DNA of 64,000 bases from Blastococcus sp. TF02-8 (lineage in GTDB: Bacteria; Actinomycetota; Actinomycetes; Mycobacteriales; Geodermatophilaceae), in contig NZ_QOHK01000002.1 of the NCBI RefSeq assembly GCF_003319175.1, positions 434,001 to 498,000 on the forward strand, written 5' to 3'. Numbering within the stretch: the stretch's first letter is position 1; each line of letters begins with the position of its first letter. Of the stretch, positions 52,863 to 61,771 are shown one piece after another. Position numbers and translations under genes: made by a program. The notes beneath the pieces are model-generated. The model saw nothing but the letters and a program-made list of their open reading frames with translations, did not search any database and was not told the DNA's origin.

Positions 52863-54529
52863 ACCCCTCCACCGCCTTCGCGCGGGTTCTGGTCGACGAG
52901 CTGGTCCGCGGTGGCGTGACCGATGCGGTGCTGGCGCCCGGCTCCCGCTCGGCCCCGGTGGCCCTCGCGCTGGCCGCCGCCGAGCGCGACGGGCGGCTGC
53001 GGCTCTTCGTGCGCATCGACGAGCGGACGGCGGCCTTCCTGGCGCTCGGCCTGGCGAAGGCATCTGGCCGGCCCGTGCCGGTGCTGACGACGTCCGGCAC
53101 CGCGACCGCGCACCTGCACGCCGCGGTGCTCGAGGCGCACGAGAGCGGGGTGCCGCTGCTCGCGCTCACCGCCGACCGGCCGCCGGAGCTCCGTGCCACG
53201 GGGGCGAACCAGACGATCGAGCAGGCGGGGCTCTACGGCGGCGCGGTGCGCTGGGCGGTCGACGTCGGGGTTCCCGAGGCCGGCCGCGAGGAGGCGCATA
53301 ACCGCTACTGGCGCTCGGTGGTCGCCAAGGCGCTGGTGACGGCGTCCGGGGTGCTCTCCGGCGATCCCGGGCCGGTGCACCTGAACCTGGCGCTGCGCGA
53401 GCCGCTGATGCCCGACGACGAGGCCGGCGAGCTCGGCGGGCCGTGGGCCGGGCGGCCCGACGGCGCACCCTGGACGGTGGCCGAGCGCGCACCCGGCCAC
53501 CCCGCGCCTGCGCACCGGCTGCCCCCGCGCACGCTGGTCGTCGTCGGCGACGCTGCCGCGCACGCTGCTCTCGGACTGGATGACGACTTCCCGTGGCCGG
53601 TGGTCGCCGAGCCCAGCAGCGGCCGCTGGGGCGGATCGCTGCGCGGTGGTGTGCTCCTGCTGGGCGCCCGTGACTGGCTGACCGCGCACCGGCCCGACCA
53701 CGTGCTCGTGGTGGGGCGGCCGACCCTCTCCCGGCCGGTGAACGCCCTGCTCGCCGATCCCGCCGTCACGGTCGAGACGGTCACCGCCTCGCCCCGCTGG
53801 GCCGACGCGGTGCGCTCCAGCACGCGCGTCTCTCCGCTCTTCCTCCGTGCCGACGGTTACCCCGACGCCGAGTGGGCGGCGGCCTGGCGCTCGGCCGCGC
53901 AGCAGGTGGGCTCGGCGGTGGACGCCGCGTTGGACGGCTCGCCTGCGCTCACCGCCGCCCGGCTCGCCCGCGACGTCGTCGCCGCGGTGCCGTCCGGTGC
54001 GCCGCTGGTGATCGGCTCGTCCACGCCGGTGCGCGACGTCGACCGGCTGGCGGTGCCGCGGGCCGACGTCCGCGTGCTCGCCAACCGCGGCGTGGCCGGC
54101 ATCGACGGCACGATCTCGACCGCCGTCGGGGCGGCGCTGACCCACGACGGGTCGTCGTTCGCGCTGATGGGGGACCTGACGTTCCTGCACGACCTCACGG
54201 GGCTGCTGCTGGGCGAGGAGGAGCGCCGTCCGGACCTCACCGTCGTCGTCCCGGACAACGACGGGGGTGGGATCTTCGCCCAGCTCGAGCCGGGGGAGGA
54301 CCGCTACGCGGCGGACTACCGGCGGGTGTTCGGCACCCCGCACGGCCGCGACCTGGTGGCGGTGGCCGGATCGCTGGGCTGGGCGGCGTCCCGGGTGTCG
54401 ACGCCGGCCGAGCTGAGGGAGGCCCTTACGGCCGGCGGACCGCGGGTCGTGGTCGTCGGCACCGACCAGCGCGCCGAGGCCCAGCTGGCCCGCGAGCTGC
54501 GCGAGGTGGCCGCCCGCGCACTCGGCTGA
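52859..54529 (+). CDS. menD: SEPHCHC synthase MenD
   Basis: MenD is the thiamine-diphosphate enzyme joining isochorismate and 2-oxoglutarate. The 556-residue protein has DAVLAPGSRSAPVALAL and the ThDP-activating Glu in RIDERTAAFLALGLAK, TSGTATAHLHAAVLEA, LTADRPPELRATGANQTI, and the ThDP/Mg loop GDLTFLHDLTGLL with NDGGGIF. GTG 52859 overlaps menC. Confidence 0.95.
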   Translation: MNPSTAFARVLVDELVRGGVTDAVLAPGSRSAPVALALAAAERDGRLRLFVRIDERTAAFLALGLAKASGRPVPVLTTSGTATAHLHAAVLEAHESGVPLLALTADRPPELRATGANQTIEQAGLYGGAVRWAVDVGVPEAGREEAHNRYWRSVVAKALVTASGVLSGDPGPVHLNLALREPLMPDDEAGELGGPWAGRPDGAPWTVAERAPGHPAPAHRLPPRTLVVVGDAAAHAALGLDDDFPWPVVAEPSSGRWGGSLRGGVLLLGARDWLTAHRPDHVLVVGRPTLSRPVNALLADPAVTVETVTASPRWADAVRSSTRVSPLFLRADGYPDAEWAAAWRSAAQQVGSAVDAALDGSPALTAARLARDVVAAVPSGAPLVIGSSTPVRDVDRLAVPRADVRVLANRGVAGIDGTISTAVGAALTHDGSSFALMGDLTFLHDLTGLLLGEEERRPDLTVVVPDNDGGGIFAQLEPGEDRYAADYRRVFGTPHGRDLVAVAGSLGWAASRVSTPAELREALTAGGPRVVVVGTDQRAEAQLARELREVAARALG

Positions 54530-54641
54530 GCGGTCTTGCGCAGTTCTTGCGGTTCCCACGCGGACACCCTGCGGTGGGCGGCGCAGAGTTCTCCGTGCAC
54601 GGGGGACGCGCCCCGGTGGGAGCGGTGAGAGGAGTTCGGCG

Positions 54642-54782
54642 ATGGCCCAGGACGTGGTGCGGTCGTTCCGCCTGGTGGCGGCCACGATCGCCGTCGCGGC
54701 CGTGATCGCCGGATTCGCTCTGGGGGACACCGCACCCACCGGGGCCACCCCGACCGACATCGTGCTGGTGGAGGCCCGCTGA
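54642..54782 (+). CDS. candidate 46-aa single-pass membrane protein
   Basis: A short frame with a strong ribosome site (AGAGGAG at 54628-54634, 7-nt spacer) and ATG start. The product has a polar start, one membrane segment (LVAATIAVAAVIAGFALG), and a short Thr/Pro-rich tail (DTAPTGATPTD). It falls between menD and convergent menF. No homologue is recognised; the ribosome site and hydrophobic pattern are the support. Confidence 0.55.
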   Translation: MAQDVVRSFRLVAATIAVAAVIAGFALGDTAPTGATPTDIVLVEAR

Positions 54783-54791
54783 GCCGGTGGT

Positions 54792-56051
54792 TCAGCCCTC
54801 GAGCGCGGCCTGGAACGCGGCGAACTTCGACTGCGTCTCGGCCAGCTCCGCGGCCGGGTCGGAGCCCGCGACGATGCCGCAGCCCGCGAAGAGCCGGGCA
54901 CTGTCGTCGCCGACCAGCTCCGCGCAGCGCAACGCCAGGCCGAACTCGCCGTTCCCCGTCGCGTCCAGCCAGCCGACCGGGCCGGCGTACCGGCCACGGT
55001 CCATGCCCTCGAGCTCGCGGATGAGCGCCGCGGCGTCCGGCGTCGGGGTACCGCAGACCGCGGCGGTCGGGTGCACCGCACCGACCAGTTCGAGCAGCCC
55101 CGCCCCGGCGGCACGCCCGGTGCCGGTCTGGGTGCCGACGACGTCGGTGGCCAGGTGCCGCACGTTCGCCAGGGTCAGCAGCTGCGGCTCGGCGGGGGCA
55201 TCGAGGGCATCGCAGTAGGGCTCCAGCGCGCGCACCAGGGAGTCGACGGCGAGCGCGTGCTCGGCGCGGTCCTTCGGCGAGGCCAGCAGCGCCCGGGCCA
55301 GCCGGTCGTCCTCGGCGCCGGCGCCCCGCGGGGCGGTCCCGGCCAGCACGCGGGCGGAGAGCCGGCGGCCGGTGCGCCGCAGCAGCAGCTCGGGGGTGGC
55401 GCCCAGCAGCCCGTCGACGGCGAAGGTCCAGCAGCCGGGGAAGCGAGCGGCCAACCGGCGCAGCATCCGGCGCGGGTCGAGCGGCTCGTCGGAGGAGACC
55501 AGCAGGTCGCGGGCGAGCACGACCTTGGCCAGGTCCCCCGCGTCGATGCGGGTCACCGCCTCGGCGACCGCTGCGCACCAGCTGGCGGGGTCGAGCGCGC
55601 CGTCGGCGTAGCGGAGGCGGGGGGCCGGGCCATCGTCCACGGGGGTGGGGTCGGGGAGCTCCGGCGCGGTGCCGACGGCGGTGACCCAGCCGACGCCGTC
55701 GCGCCGTCCGACCACGACCTCGGGGACGACGAAGACCGACGTCCCGGTGGCCGGGTCGAAGGCGATGCTGCCGAAGAGCACCGGCCCGGAGCCGGGGACC
55801 GCGAGCTCGTCGTCGACGTCGAGCCCGGCGGTGAGGTCGTCCCACCAGGCGGCCGCCTCGATGAGCGCGTGGGGTCCGGTGACCTCCAGCCGGGCGGCCT
55901 CGCCCCACCCGACCAGACCCTCGCCGCGGCGCACCCAGGAGAGCCCGCCGACCGACGGCAGGAGGTCGAGCAGCTCACCGGCGGCGTCGGACCGGACCGT
56001 GGTGACGGTGCGCGACGCCGCTGCCGGGGAGGTCAGGGCGGCCGCGGTCAC
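54792..56051 (-). CDS. menF: isochorismate synthase MenF
   Basis: A 419-residue chorismate-utilising enzyme of the MenF/EntC type, which makes isochorismate for MenD. Landmarks: [73 protein letters not shown] and [16 protein letters not shown]. It starts with a GTG at 56051, divergent from menG across 35 bp. Confidence 0.92.
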   Translation of the reverse strand: MTAAALTSPAAASRTVTTVRSDAAGELLDLLPSVGGLSWVRRGEGLVGWGEAARLEVTGPHALIEAAAWWDDLTAGLDVDDELAVPGSGPVLFGSIAFDPATGTSVFVVPEVVVGRRDGVGWVTAVGTAPELPDPTPVDDGPAPRLRYADGALDPASWCAAVAEAVTRIDAGDLAKVVLARDLLVSSDEPLDPRRMLRRLAARFPGCWTFAVDGLLGATPELLLRRTGRRLSARVLAGTAPRGAGAEDDRLARALLASPKDRAEHALAVDSLVRALEPYCDALDAPAEPQLLTLANVRHLATDVVGTQTGTGRAAGAGLLELVGAVHPTAAVCGTPTPDAAALIRELEGMDRGRYAGPVGWLDATGNGEFGLALRCAELVGDDSARLFAGCGIVAGSDPAAELAETQSKFAAFQAALEG

Positions 56052-56073
56052 GGACCCAGAGTAGGAGGCCTTG

Positions 56074-56079
56074 TAGCGT
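56074..56079 (+). promoter_or_regulatory. -10 element (TAGCGT) of the leaderless menG promoter
   Basis: TAGCGT ends 7 nt before the GTG at 56087. No -35 is evident. Confidence 0.5.
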
Positions 56080-56086
56080 CGATGGT

Positions 56087-56806
56087 GTGGCAGACCGGCG
56101 AGAGACCCAGCACACCGGGGGCCTGAGGGCCGATCTGGACAAGCGGCCGGCCGAGGTCGCGGCCATGTTCGACCGGGTCGCCAAGCGCTACGACGTCACC
56201 AACACGGTGCTCTCCGGCGGTCTCGACGCCGCGTGGCGGCGGGCCACCCGGGAGGCGCTGGGGGCCCGTCCGGGGCAGACCGTGCTCGACGTCGCGGCCG
56301 GGACGGCGGTGTCCACCGTCGAGCTGACCGCGGGGGGAGTGCGGGCGATCGCCTGCGACTTCTCCCAGGGCATGCTGCGCGCCGGCGCCGCGCGGCCGGT
56401 GCCCAAGGTCGCCGGTGATGCGATGGCCCTGCCTCTGGCCGACGAGAGCGTCGACGCCGTCGTCATCTCCTTCGGCCTGCGGAACGTCGCCGACACCGAC
56501 GCCGCGCTGCGCGAGTTCCACCGGGTGACCAAGCCGGGCGGCACGCTCGTGGTCTGCGAGTTCTCCAGCCCCACCTGGGCGCCGTTCCGCACCGTCTACA
56601 CCGAGTACCTGATGAGGGCCCTGCCGGCGATCGCCCGGGCGGTCAGCAGCAACCCGGAGGCCTACGTCTACCTCGCGGAGTCGATCCGGGCGTGGCCGGA
56701 CCAGCCCGCGCTCGCCTCCCGCCTGCAGAGGGCCGGCTGGGCCGACGTCGCCTGGCAGAACTTGACCGGCGGCATCGTCGCGCTGCACCGCGGTCGCAAG
56801 GTCTGA
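56087..56806 (+). CDS. menG: demethylmenaquinone methyltransferase MenG/UbiE
   Basis: MenG methylates the naphthoquinone ring as the last step to menaquinone. The 239-residue protein has [19 protein letters not shown], motif [41 protein letters not shown] (the UbiE signature) and [17 protein letters not shown] 56087 is supported by the leaderless -10. Confidence 0.94.
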   Translation: MADRRETQHTGGLRADLDKRPAEVAAMFDRVAKRYDVTNTVLSGGLDAAWRRATREALGARPGQTVLDVAAGTAVSTVELTAGGVRAIACDFSQGMLRAGAARPVPKVAGDAMALPLADESVDAVVISFGLRNVADTDAALREFHRVTKPGGTLVVCEFSSPTWAPFRTVYTEYLMRALPAIARAVSSNPEAYVYLAESIRAWPDQPALASRLQRAGWADVAWQNLTGGIVALHRGRKV

Positions 56807-56807
56807 C

Positions 56808-57680
56808 GTGGGCGTGATCCTGGGGGACTGGTCGCTGCCGGGCCCCTTCGACCACCCGCACGCCTCGGAGCAGGGCCGCCGCATCGCCGAGCGTGGCACC
56901 GTGCTGCGGGCCCAGGTGGGCTCCGGGGTGCACGGGACGTCGATCAGCGGTCAGGACGACCGGGACGAGATCGGCATCTGCTTCGAGCCGCCCGAGTACG
57001 TCACCGGCCTCGCCCGCGTCCCGTCGGGCCTGTCGACGACCGCGACCGTCGAGTTCGAGCAGTACCACCGGCACACCGCCTGGGACCGCCCCGGCGGCCT
57101 GGCGAACCGGTCCGGCGCCGGCGACCTCGACGTCGTCATCTACTCGGCGCGCAAGTGGGCCCGCCTGGCGCTCTCCGGCAACCCGTCGGTCCTCCTCCTG
57201 CTCTTCGTGCCCGACGAGGAGGTCGTGTACCGGGACGAGATCGGCGTCGAGCTGGGGGAGGGGGCGCACCACTTCGTCTCCCGTCTGGCGGCGGACAAGT
57301 TCCTCGGCTACCTGCAGTCGCAGAAGGCGGCCATGACCGGGGAGGTGGGGGCTCACACGAACCGGCCGGAGCTCGTCGCCGAGCACGGCTACGACACCAA
57401 GTTCGCGATGCACGCGTTGCGGTTGGGCGTGCAGGGCGTGGAGCTGCTCACCACGGGTCGCATCACGCTGCCGGTGCCCGAGCCGGATCGCGCCCGCCTG
57501 CGGTCGGTGCGTCGCGGCGAGGTGCCGCTGGCCGAGGTGATCGCGGCGGTGGCCGACATCGAGGTCCGGTTGCAGGGGCTGCGGGAGCACTCCGACGTTC
57601 CGCCCGAACCGGACCGCGCCTGGGTCGACGGCTGGCTGCACCGTTCGTACGAGCGGTTCTGGGCCGGGCTCGGGCGCTGA
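56808..57680 (+). CDS. predicted DNA polymerase beta-superfamily nucleotidyltransferase (COG3541-like)
   Basis: A 290-residue nucleotidyltransferase. The fold signature is VGSGVHGTSISGQDDRDEIGICFEP, with GS and the D-x-D-type acid pair, then GDLDVVIYSARKWARLAL. Such proteins occur in phages and bacteria and transfer nucleotides to unknown targets; some serve as toxins or modify tRNA. It begins 1 bp after menG with a GTG, so it rides on the menG transcript, although no link with menaquinone is known. Confidence 0.75.
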   Translation: MGVILGDWSLPGPFDHPHASEQGRRIAERGTVLRAQVGSGVHGTSISGQDDRDEIGICFEPPEYVTGLARVPSGLSTTATVEFEQYHRHTAWDRPGGLANRSGAGDLDVVIYSARKWARLALSGNPSVLLLLFVPDEEVVYRDEIGVELGEGAHHFVSRLAADKFLGYLQSQKAAMTGEVGAHTNRPELVAEHGYDTKFAMHALRLGVQGVELLTTGRITLPVPEPDRARLRSVRRGEVPLAEVIAAVADIEVRLQGLREHSDVPPEPDRAWVDGWLHRSYERFWAGLGR

Positions 57681-57700
57681 CCTGCCGGAACTGTCGTACC

Positions 57701-57716
57701 TCGAACGTATGTTCGG
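57701..57716. promoter_or_regulatory. LexA (SOS) box in front of the DUF222-HNH gene
   Basis: TCGAAC-GTAT-GTTCGG matches the actinobacterial LexA box (CGAAC-N4-GTTCG, perfect core at 57702-57715). A possible -10 (TATGTT, 57708-57713) lies inside it, 6 nt before the GTG at 57720, so LexA binding would block a leaderless promoter. Confidence 0.75.
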
Positions 57717-57719
57717 TCC

Positions 57720-59231
57720 GTGGCCGCCGTCGAGCTCTCCCGCAGCTCGATGGAGGCTGCCCTGGTCGGGTGGCTGGTCGAGCGGCCGCCGTCGGTCGCC
57801 CGGCTGTCGGTCGGTCTGCTGACTGCGGAGGAGAAGGCGGCCGAGCTGCGGCGGCTGCAGGCCCGCAGGGCCATGGACGCCGCGTACGAAGCCGAGCTGG
57901 TCATGGCGCTGGCTGCGGACCGGCCCGACACCGACGACCCGCCGCCGGGGCATCCCGGGGCACGGCGGCGCGGGCCCGGGTCACCGGTGCCGGGGACGAG
58001 TGAGTTCCTGCCGCAGGAGCTCGCCTTCGTGCTCAACTGCTCGCCGGTCTTCGCCGCCGGGCTGCTCTCGGATGCCTACCAGCTGGTCGAGCGGATGCCG
58101 GCGGTGTGGGCGGCGTGCAGCGAGGGGCGGCTGGACTGGTTCCGGGCGCGGGTGTTCGCCGACGTGCTGGGTCCCGCGTCCGACGAGGTCGTGACCGCGG
58201 TCGTCTCGGCGTTGCTCCCCGAGGCGAGCACGTTGTCCGCGGGGCAGCTCCGCCGCCGTCTGGTCGCTGCTGCGGTGGCGGCGGACGAGGAGTTCGCCGA
58301 GCGGCGCCGGATCGAGGCAGAGCGCCGGGCAGACGTGCGCACCCGGCCGAGCGCTGACGGGATGTCGGTGCTGTCCAGCGAGCTGCCGTCGGCGGTGACG
58401 GCCGCCATGTGGTCGGTGATCGACCAGGCTGCACAGCTGGCCCGCACCGCCGGGGACGACCGGCCCATCGGAGTGCTCCGGGCGGAGGCCCACGCGGCAC
58501 TGGTCCTGAACCCGGGTGGTTCCCGTGGGCCCGGCTTCACCGGCCACGTCACGGTGCTCGCGCCCCTGTCGTCCCTCCGGGAGCCGGGAGCACGCACCCG
58601 GGCAGCGGATCCGACGGGCGGGAACGGGCCCGAGGTCGACGGACTCCCGATCACCGCGGCACACCTGCGAGAGCTGATGGCCGCGATCGGCGCCCTCGGG
58701 GTGCAGGCGCCACCGGGCGGAAGCCTGACGGTGGCCCTCACCGACGAGTGCGGGGTGCTGCTGGCCACCGCCACGCCGGCCGAGTTGGCGCGCCTCGCCG
58801 CGCGGGGCTGTGCGGTCCACGGTCCTGCGGCGACCTGCGCCTGCCCCGTGCTGAGTCGTCCGGCCGACCGAGAGGGGTACGACCGCTCCGCGGCGCAGGA
58901 GCGCTTCGTGCGGCTGCGGGACCGCACCTGCCGGCACCCCGGGTGCTCCCGGGCCGCTGGGCGCACCGACCTCGACCACGTCGTGTCCTACGACTGCGGT
59001 GGCCGCACCGGGTGCGACAACCTGTGCTGTCTCTGCCGCACCCACCACCGTCTGAAGACCTTCGCCCGCGGATGGCGCTTCGAACTCCTGCCGAACGGCA
59101 CGCTGCAGGTCACCACGCCGAGCGGGATCACCCGCACGACCCGGCCGCCAGGTCTGCGCGATCCCTTCGATCAACCGGCGCTCCCACCAGCGCCAGCACC
59201 GGGGACGACAGCCGAACCACCCCCCTTCTGA
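57720..59231 (+). CDS. DUF222 and HNH-endonuclease protein (13E12 repeat-type), SOS-controlled
   Basis: A 503-residue protein of the mycobacterial 13E12/REP13E12 group. The N-terminal DUF222 (about 60-330) includes LSAGQLRRRLVAAAVAADEEFAERRR; the C-terminal HNH site has CRHPGCSRAAGRTDLDHVVSY and NLCCLCRTHHRLKT with the Cys pairs and catalytic His. It probably cuts DNA; the role is unknown. A LexA box overlaps its promoter, as known for some mycobacterial members. The GTG at 57720 is used; an ATG at 57750 is possible. Confidence 0.85.
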   Translation: MAAVELSRSSMEAALVGWLVERPPSVARLSVGLLTAEEKAAELRRLQARRAMDAAYEAELVMALAADRPDTDDPPPGHPGARRRGPGSPVPGTSEFLPQELAFVLNCSPVFAAGLLSDAYQLVERMPAVWAACSEGRLDWFRARVFADVLGPASDEVVTAVVSALLPEASTLSAGQLRRRLVAAAVAADEEFAERRRIEAERRADVRTRPSADGMSVLSSELPSAVTAAMWSVIDQAAQLARTAGDDRPIGVLRAEAHAALVLNPGGSRGPGFTGHVTVLAPLSSLREPGARTRAADPTGGNGPEVDGLPITAAHLRELMAAIGALGVQAPPGGSLTVALTDECGVLLATATPAELARLAARGCAVHGPAATCACPVLSRPADREGYDRSAAQERFVRLRDRTCRHPGCSRAAGRTDLDHVVSYDCGGRTGCDNLCCLCRTHHRLKTFARGWRFELLPNGTLQVTTPSGITRTTRPPGLRDPFDQPALPPAPAPGTTAEPPPF

Positions 59232-59238
59232 CGGGGGG
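59220..59238 (+). terminator. short hairpin over the DUF222-HNH stop codon
   Basis: CCCCCC and GGGGGG (6-bp stem, 7-nt loop containing the TGA) could slow or end transcription before the menJ promoter. No T-run follows. Confidence 0.35.
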
Positions 59239-59239
59239 A

Positions 59240-59270
59240 TTGCGAGCTGGGTCACACCAGGTCCTAGACT
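59240..59270 (+). promoter_or_regulatory. candidate menJ-nuo promoter (TTGCGA-19-TAGACT)
   Basis: TTGCGA (59240-59245) and TAGACT (59265-59270) are 19 bp apart, slightly long. The predicted start point near 59277 sits directly before the Rex operator at 59281. Confidence 0.5.
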
Positions 59271-59280
59271 CGGGACCGAG

Positions 59281-59306
59281 CACTTTGTGAACCATTTCAC
59301 AAAGTG
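59281..59306. promoter_or_regulatory. perfect Rex operator upstream of menJ-nuoA
   Basis: A perfect inverted repeat with 11-bp arms, CACTTTGTGAA and TTCACAAAGTG, and a 4-bp spacer. The core TTGTGAA-N4-TTCACAA (59285-59302) is the Rex consensus. It lies just after the predicted -10 and start point, where bound Rex would block the polymerase. The rex gene is at 36246 in this window. Confidence 0.9.
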
Positions 59307-59342
59307 TGTCCGGGCTCGACGACGGAACCGGGGGTGAAGGCC

Positions 59343-60611
59343 ATGGCGCAGCCGGGGGAGCACCGTGCCGACGTCGTCGTGGTCGGCGCCGGCCCCGCGG
59401 GTTCCAGCGCGGCCTGGCACCTCGCCCAGACGGGCCTGGACGTCGCCGTGCTGGAGAAGGCGGAGTTCCCGCGCGAGAAGGTCTGCGGCGACGGGCTGAC
59501 CCCTCGCGGGGTCAAGGCGCTGCTCGACATGGGCGTGGCCACCTCGGGTCCCGGCTGGGTGCGCCGCCGCGGCCTGCGGGTGCACGGCGGCGGGCGGATC
59601 GCCGAGGTCGACTGGCCCCGGCTGGACTCCTGGCCCGACCACGGCCTCGTCCGCACCCGCATGGAGCTGGATGCGCTGCTGGCCGACCACGCCGTCGCCG
59701 CGGGCGCGCGCCTGGTCACCGGCACCACCGTCACCGAGCCCCTGCTCGACGACGACGGGCGGGTCGTCGGTGTCCGCGCGGAGGCAGGGGAGGGGCGCGA
59801 GTCGCTCACCTGGCGGGCGCAGCTCGTGGTCTCCGCCGAAGGCCTCTCCGGTCGGCTGGGCAAGAGCCTGGGCCTGCAGCGCCGCACCGATCGACCGCTG
59901 GGCGTCGCCGTCCGCCGGTACGTGCGCAGCCGGCGATCGGAGGACCAGTACCTGGACATCGCCTTCGACCTGACCGCCGAGGGCCCGACGCGCGACTCCA
60001 TGCCCGGCTACGGCTGGATCTTCGGCATGGGCGACGGCACCGCCAACGTCGGCTACGGACTCCTCGACACCCGCCGCGGCACCGGCGCCGACCGGAAGGC
60101 GATCCTCCGGCGCTGGCTGGACCTCTTCCCCGCAGAGGAGGGACTGCGCGAGGAGGACTCCGTCAGCCCGCTGCGGGGCGCCGGACTGCCCATGGCGCTC
60201 AGCCGCGGCCCGGCCTACACCCGGGGGCTGCTGCTCGCCGGTGACACCGCCGGCACCGTGAACCCGTGCAACGGGGAGGGCATCAGCTACGCCCTGGAGA
60301 GCGGACGCATGGCTGCCGAGGCCGCCGTCGAGGCGCTCGCCGCTCCGACCGCGGACGCACGCGAGGCGGCGCTGCAGCGGTACCCGGAGCGGCTGCGCGG
60401 GGAGGTCGGCCGGCACCACCGGCTCGGCATGGGCTTCCTGGCCCTGCTCGCGCACCCCGGCGTCGTCCGCTTCGCCACCGCGCGGGGGCTGAGCCGTCCG
60501 AAGCTGGTCGACGGGGCGCTCCGGCTCATGGGCAACCTGACCGACGGCCGAGACGGCGACGCCGTGGACCGCGCGCTCGCCGTCCTCCTCCGCCTGACCC
60601 CGGCGGCATGA
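59343..60611 (+). CDS. menJ: menaquinone reductase MenJ (geranylgeranyl reductase family flavoprotein)
   Basis: A 422-residue GGR-type flavoprotein. N-terminal FAD loop VVVVGAGPAGSSAAWHL, then KAEFPREKVCGDGLTPRGVK with the conserved Cys, and the second FAD motif LLLAGDTAGTVNPCNGEGISYALESGRMAAE. MenJ (Rv0561c) saturates an isoprene unit of the menaquinone side chain; a general geranylgeranyl reductase is the alternative. ATG 59343 is used; a GTG at 59334 is possible. Placement among men and nuo genes supports menaquinone as the substrate. Confidence 0.88.
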   Translation: MAQPGEHRADVVVVGAGPAGSSAAWHLAQTGLDVAVLEKAEFPREKVCGDGLTPRGVKALLDMGVATSGPGWVRRRGLRVHGGGRIAEVDWPRLDSWPDHGLVRTRMELDALLADHAVAAGARLVTGTTVTEPLLDDDGRVVGVRAEAGEGRESLTWRAQLVVSAEGLSGRLGKSLGLQRRTDRPLGVAVRRYVRSRRSEDQYLDIAFDLTAEGPTRDSMPGYGWIFGMGDGTANVGYGLLDTRRGTGADRKAILRRWLDLFPAEEGLREEDSVSPLRGAGLPMALSRGPAYTRGLLLAGDTAGTVNPCNGEGISYALESGRMAAEAAVEALAAPTADAREAALQRYPERLRGEVGRHHRLGMGFLALLAHPGVVRFATARGLSRPKLVDGALRLMGNLTDGRDGDAVDRALAVLLRLTPAA

Positions 60612-60720
60612 CCGTGCCAGCCGCATTTCCGGCCCCCGGGTCGACGAATCGACCCGACACGAACGCTCCGTGTCCCCATCGTGACCCGGACGTGACCCAA
60701 CTCACCCTAGGGTGCCGCTG

Positions 60721-61083
60721 ATGCTCTCGACCTACGTCCCGATCGTCGGGCTCTTCGCGCTGGCGGCGGCGTTCGCGCTGTTCTCCGTCACCGCGGCTCC
60801 CTACGTCGGCCCGCGCCGGTACAACCGGTCCAAGCTCGAGGCCTACGAGTGCGGCATCGAGCCGGTCGACCAGCCGCTCACCGGCGGCCGCTTCCCGGTC
60901 AAGTACTACCTGACGGCGATGCTGTTCATCGTCTTCGACATCGAGATCGTCTTCCTCTACCCGTGGGCCGTGCACAACGAGGCGCTGGGCGTCTTCGGCC
61001 TGGTCGAGATGGCGGTCTTCATCGCCACCGTGTTCATCGCCTACGCGTACGTGTGGCGCCGCGGCGGCCTGGAATGGGACTGA
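60721..61083 (+). CDS. nuoA: NADH-quinone oxidoreductase subunit A NuoA
   Basis: A 120-residue membrane subunit with three helices. It has the family pattern [42 protein letters not shown] (read in two parts) and a final helix ending WRRGGLEW. It helps form the quinone-binding cavity of complex I. ATG 60721 follows AGGG at an 8-nt spacing; a GTG at 60712 would add three residues. A 109-bp gap follows menJ, without a strong promoter. Confidence 0.95.
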   Translation: MLSTYVPIVGLFALAAAFALFSVTAAPYVGPRRYNRSKLEAYECGIEPVDQPLTGGRFPVKYYLTAMLFIVFDIEIVFLYPWAVHNEALGVFGLVEMAVFIATVFIAYAYVWRRGGLEWD

Positions 61084-61096
61084 CGGGGATCTGACG

Positions 61097-61771
61097 ATGG
61101 GACTCGAGGAGAAGCTGCCCAGCGGCGTGCTGCTGACCAGCGTGGAGAAGCTGGTCAACTGGACGCGGAAGTCCTCGCTGTGGCCGGCCACGTTCGGACT
61201 GGCCTGCTGCGCGATTGAGATGATGGCCTCGGGTGCGGGCCGCTACGACCTCGCCCGGTTCGGCATGGAGGTCTTCCGGGCCTCGCCGCGCCAGGCCGAC
61301 CTGATGATCGTCGCCGGCCGGGTGAGCCAGAAGATGGCGCCGGTCCTGCGGCAGATCTACGACCAGATGCCCGAGCCGCGCTGGGTGCTGGCGATGGGCG
61401 TCTGCGCCAGCTCCGGCGGCATGTTCAACAACTACGCCGTCGTCCAGGGCGTCGACCACATCGTGCCGGTGGACATGTACCTCCCCGGCTGCCCGCCGCG
61501 GCCGGAGATGCTGATGGACGCCATCCTCAAGCTGCACCACAAGATCCAGCACGAGCCGCTGGGCGCCAAGCGCGAGCGGCAGCTGGCGCGGGACCGCGCG
61601 GAGGGCCGGGCGAAGGACCTGCTGGTCGAGATGCCCTCCACCGTGCGCGCGAACAAGGACCTCCGCCGCGCCTACGAGGAGGCCGCCGCGCAGGGCCGCA
61701 CCGGCCAGTTCGCGATCGAGCAGCGCGGCGGCAACGCCGTGCTCCTCCCGGGTGAGCGGGGCCCGGAGTGA
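61097..61771 (+). CDS. nuoB: NADH-quinone oxidoreductase subunit B NuoB
   Basis: A 224-residue subunit carrying iron-sulphur cluster N2, the last electron carrier before quinone. Cluster ligands lie in [11 protein letters not shown] (adjacent Cys pair), [13 protein letters not shown] and [18 protein letters not shown] 61097 has a purine-rich site upstream. Overlaps nuoC by 4 bp. Confidence 0.96.
   Translation: MGLEEKLPSGVLLTSVEKLVNWTRKSSLWPATFGLACCAIEMMASGAGRYDLARFGMEVFRASPRQADLMIVAGRVSQKMAPVLRQIYDQMPEPRWVLAMGVCASSGGMFNNYAVVQGVDHIVPVDMYLPGCPPRPEMLMDAILKLHHKIQHEPLGAKRERQLARDRAEGRAKDLLVEMPSTVRANKDLRRAYEEAAAQGRTGQFAIEQRGGNAVLLPGERGPE

Noticed and set aside
60681-60713. Two CGTGACCC repeats and TAGGGT as a separate nuoA promoter
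   Set aside because: The spacing to the -10-like hexamer is wrong (21 bp or more), and no -35 fits at 16-18 bp.
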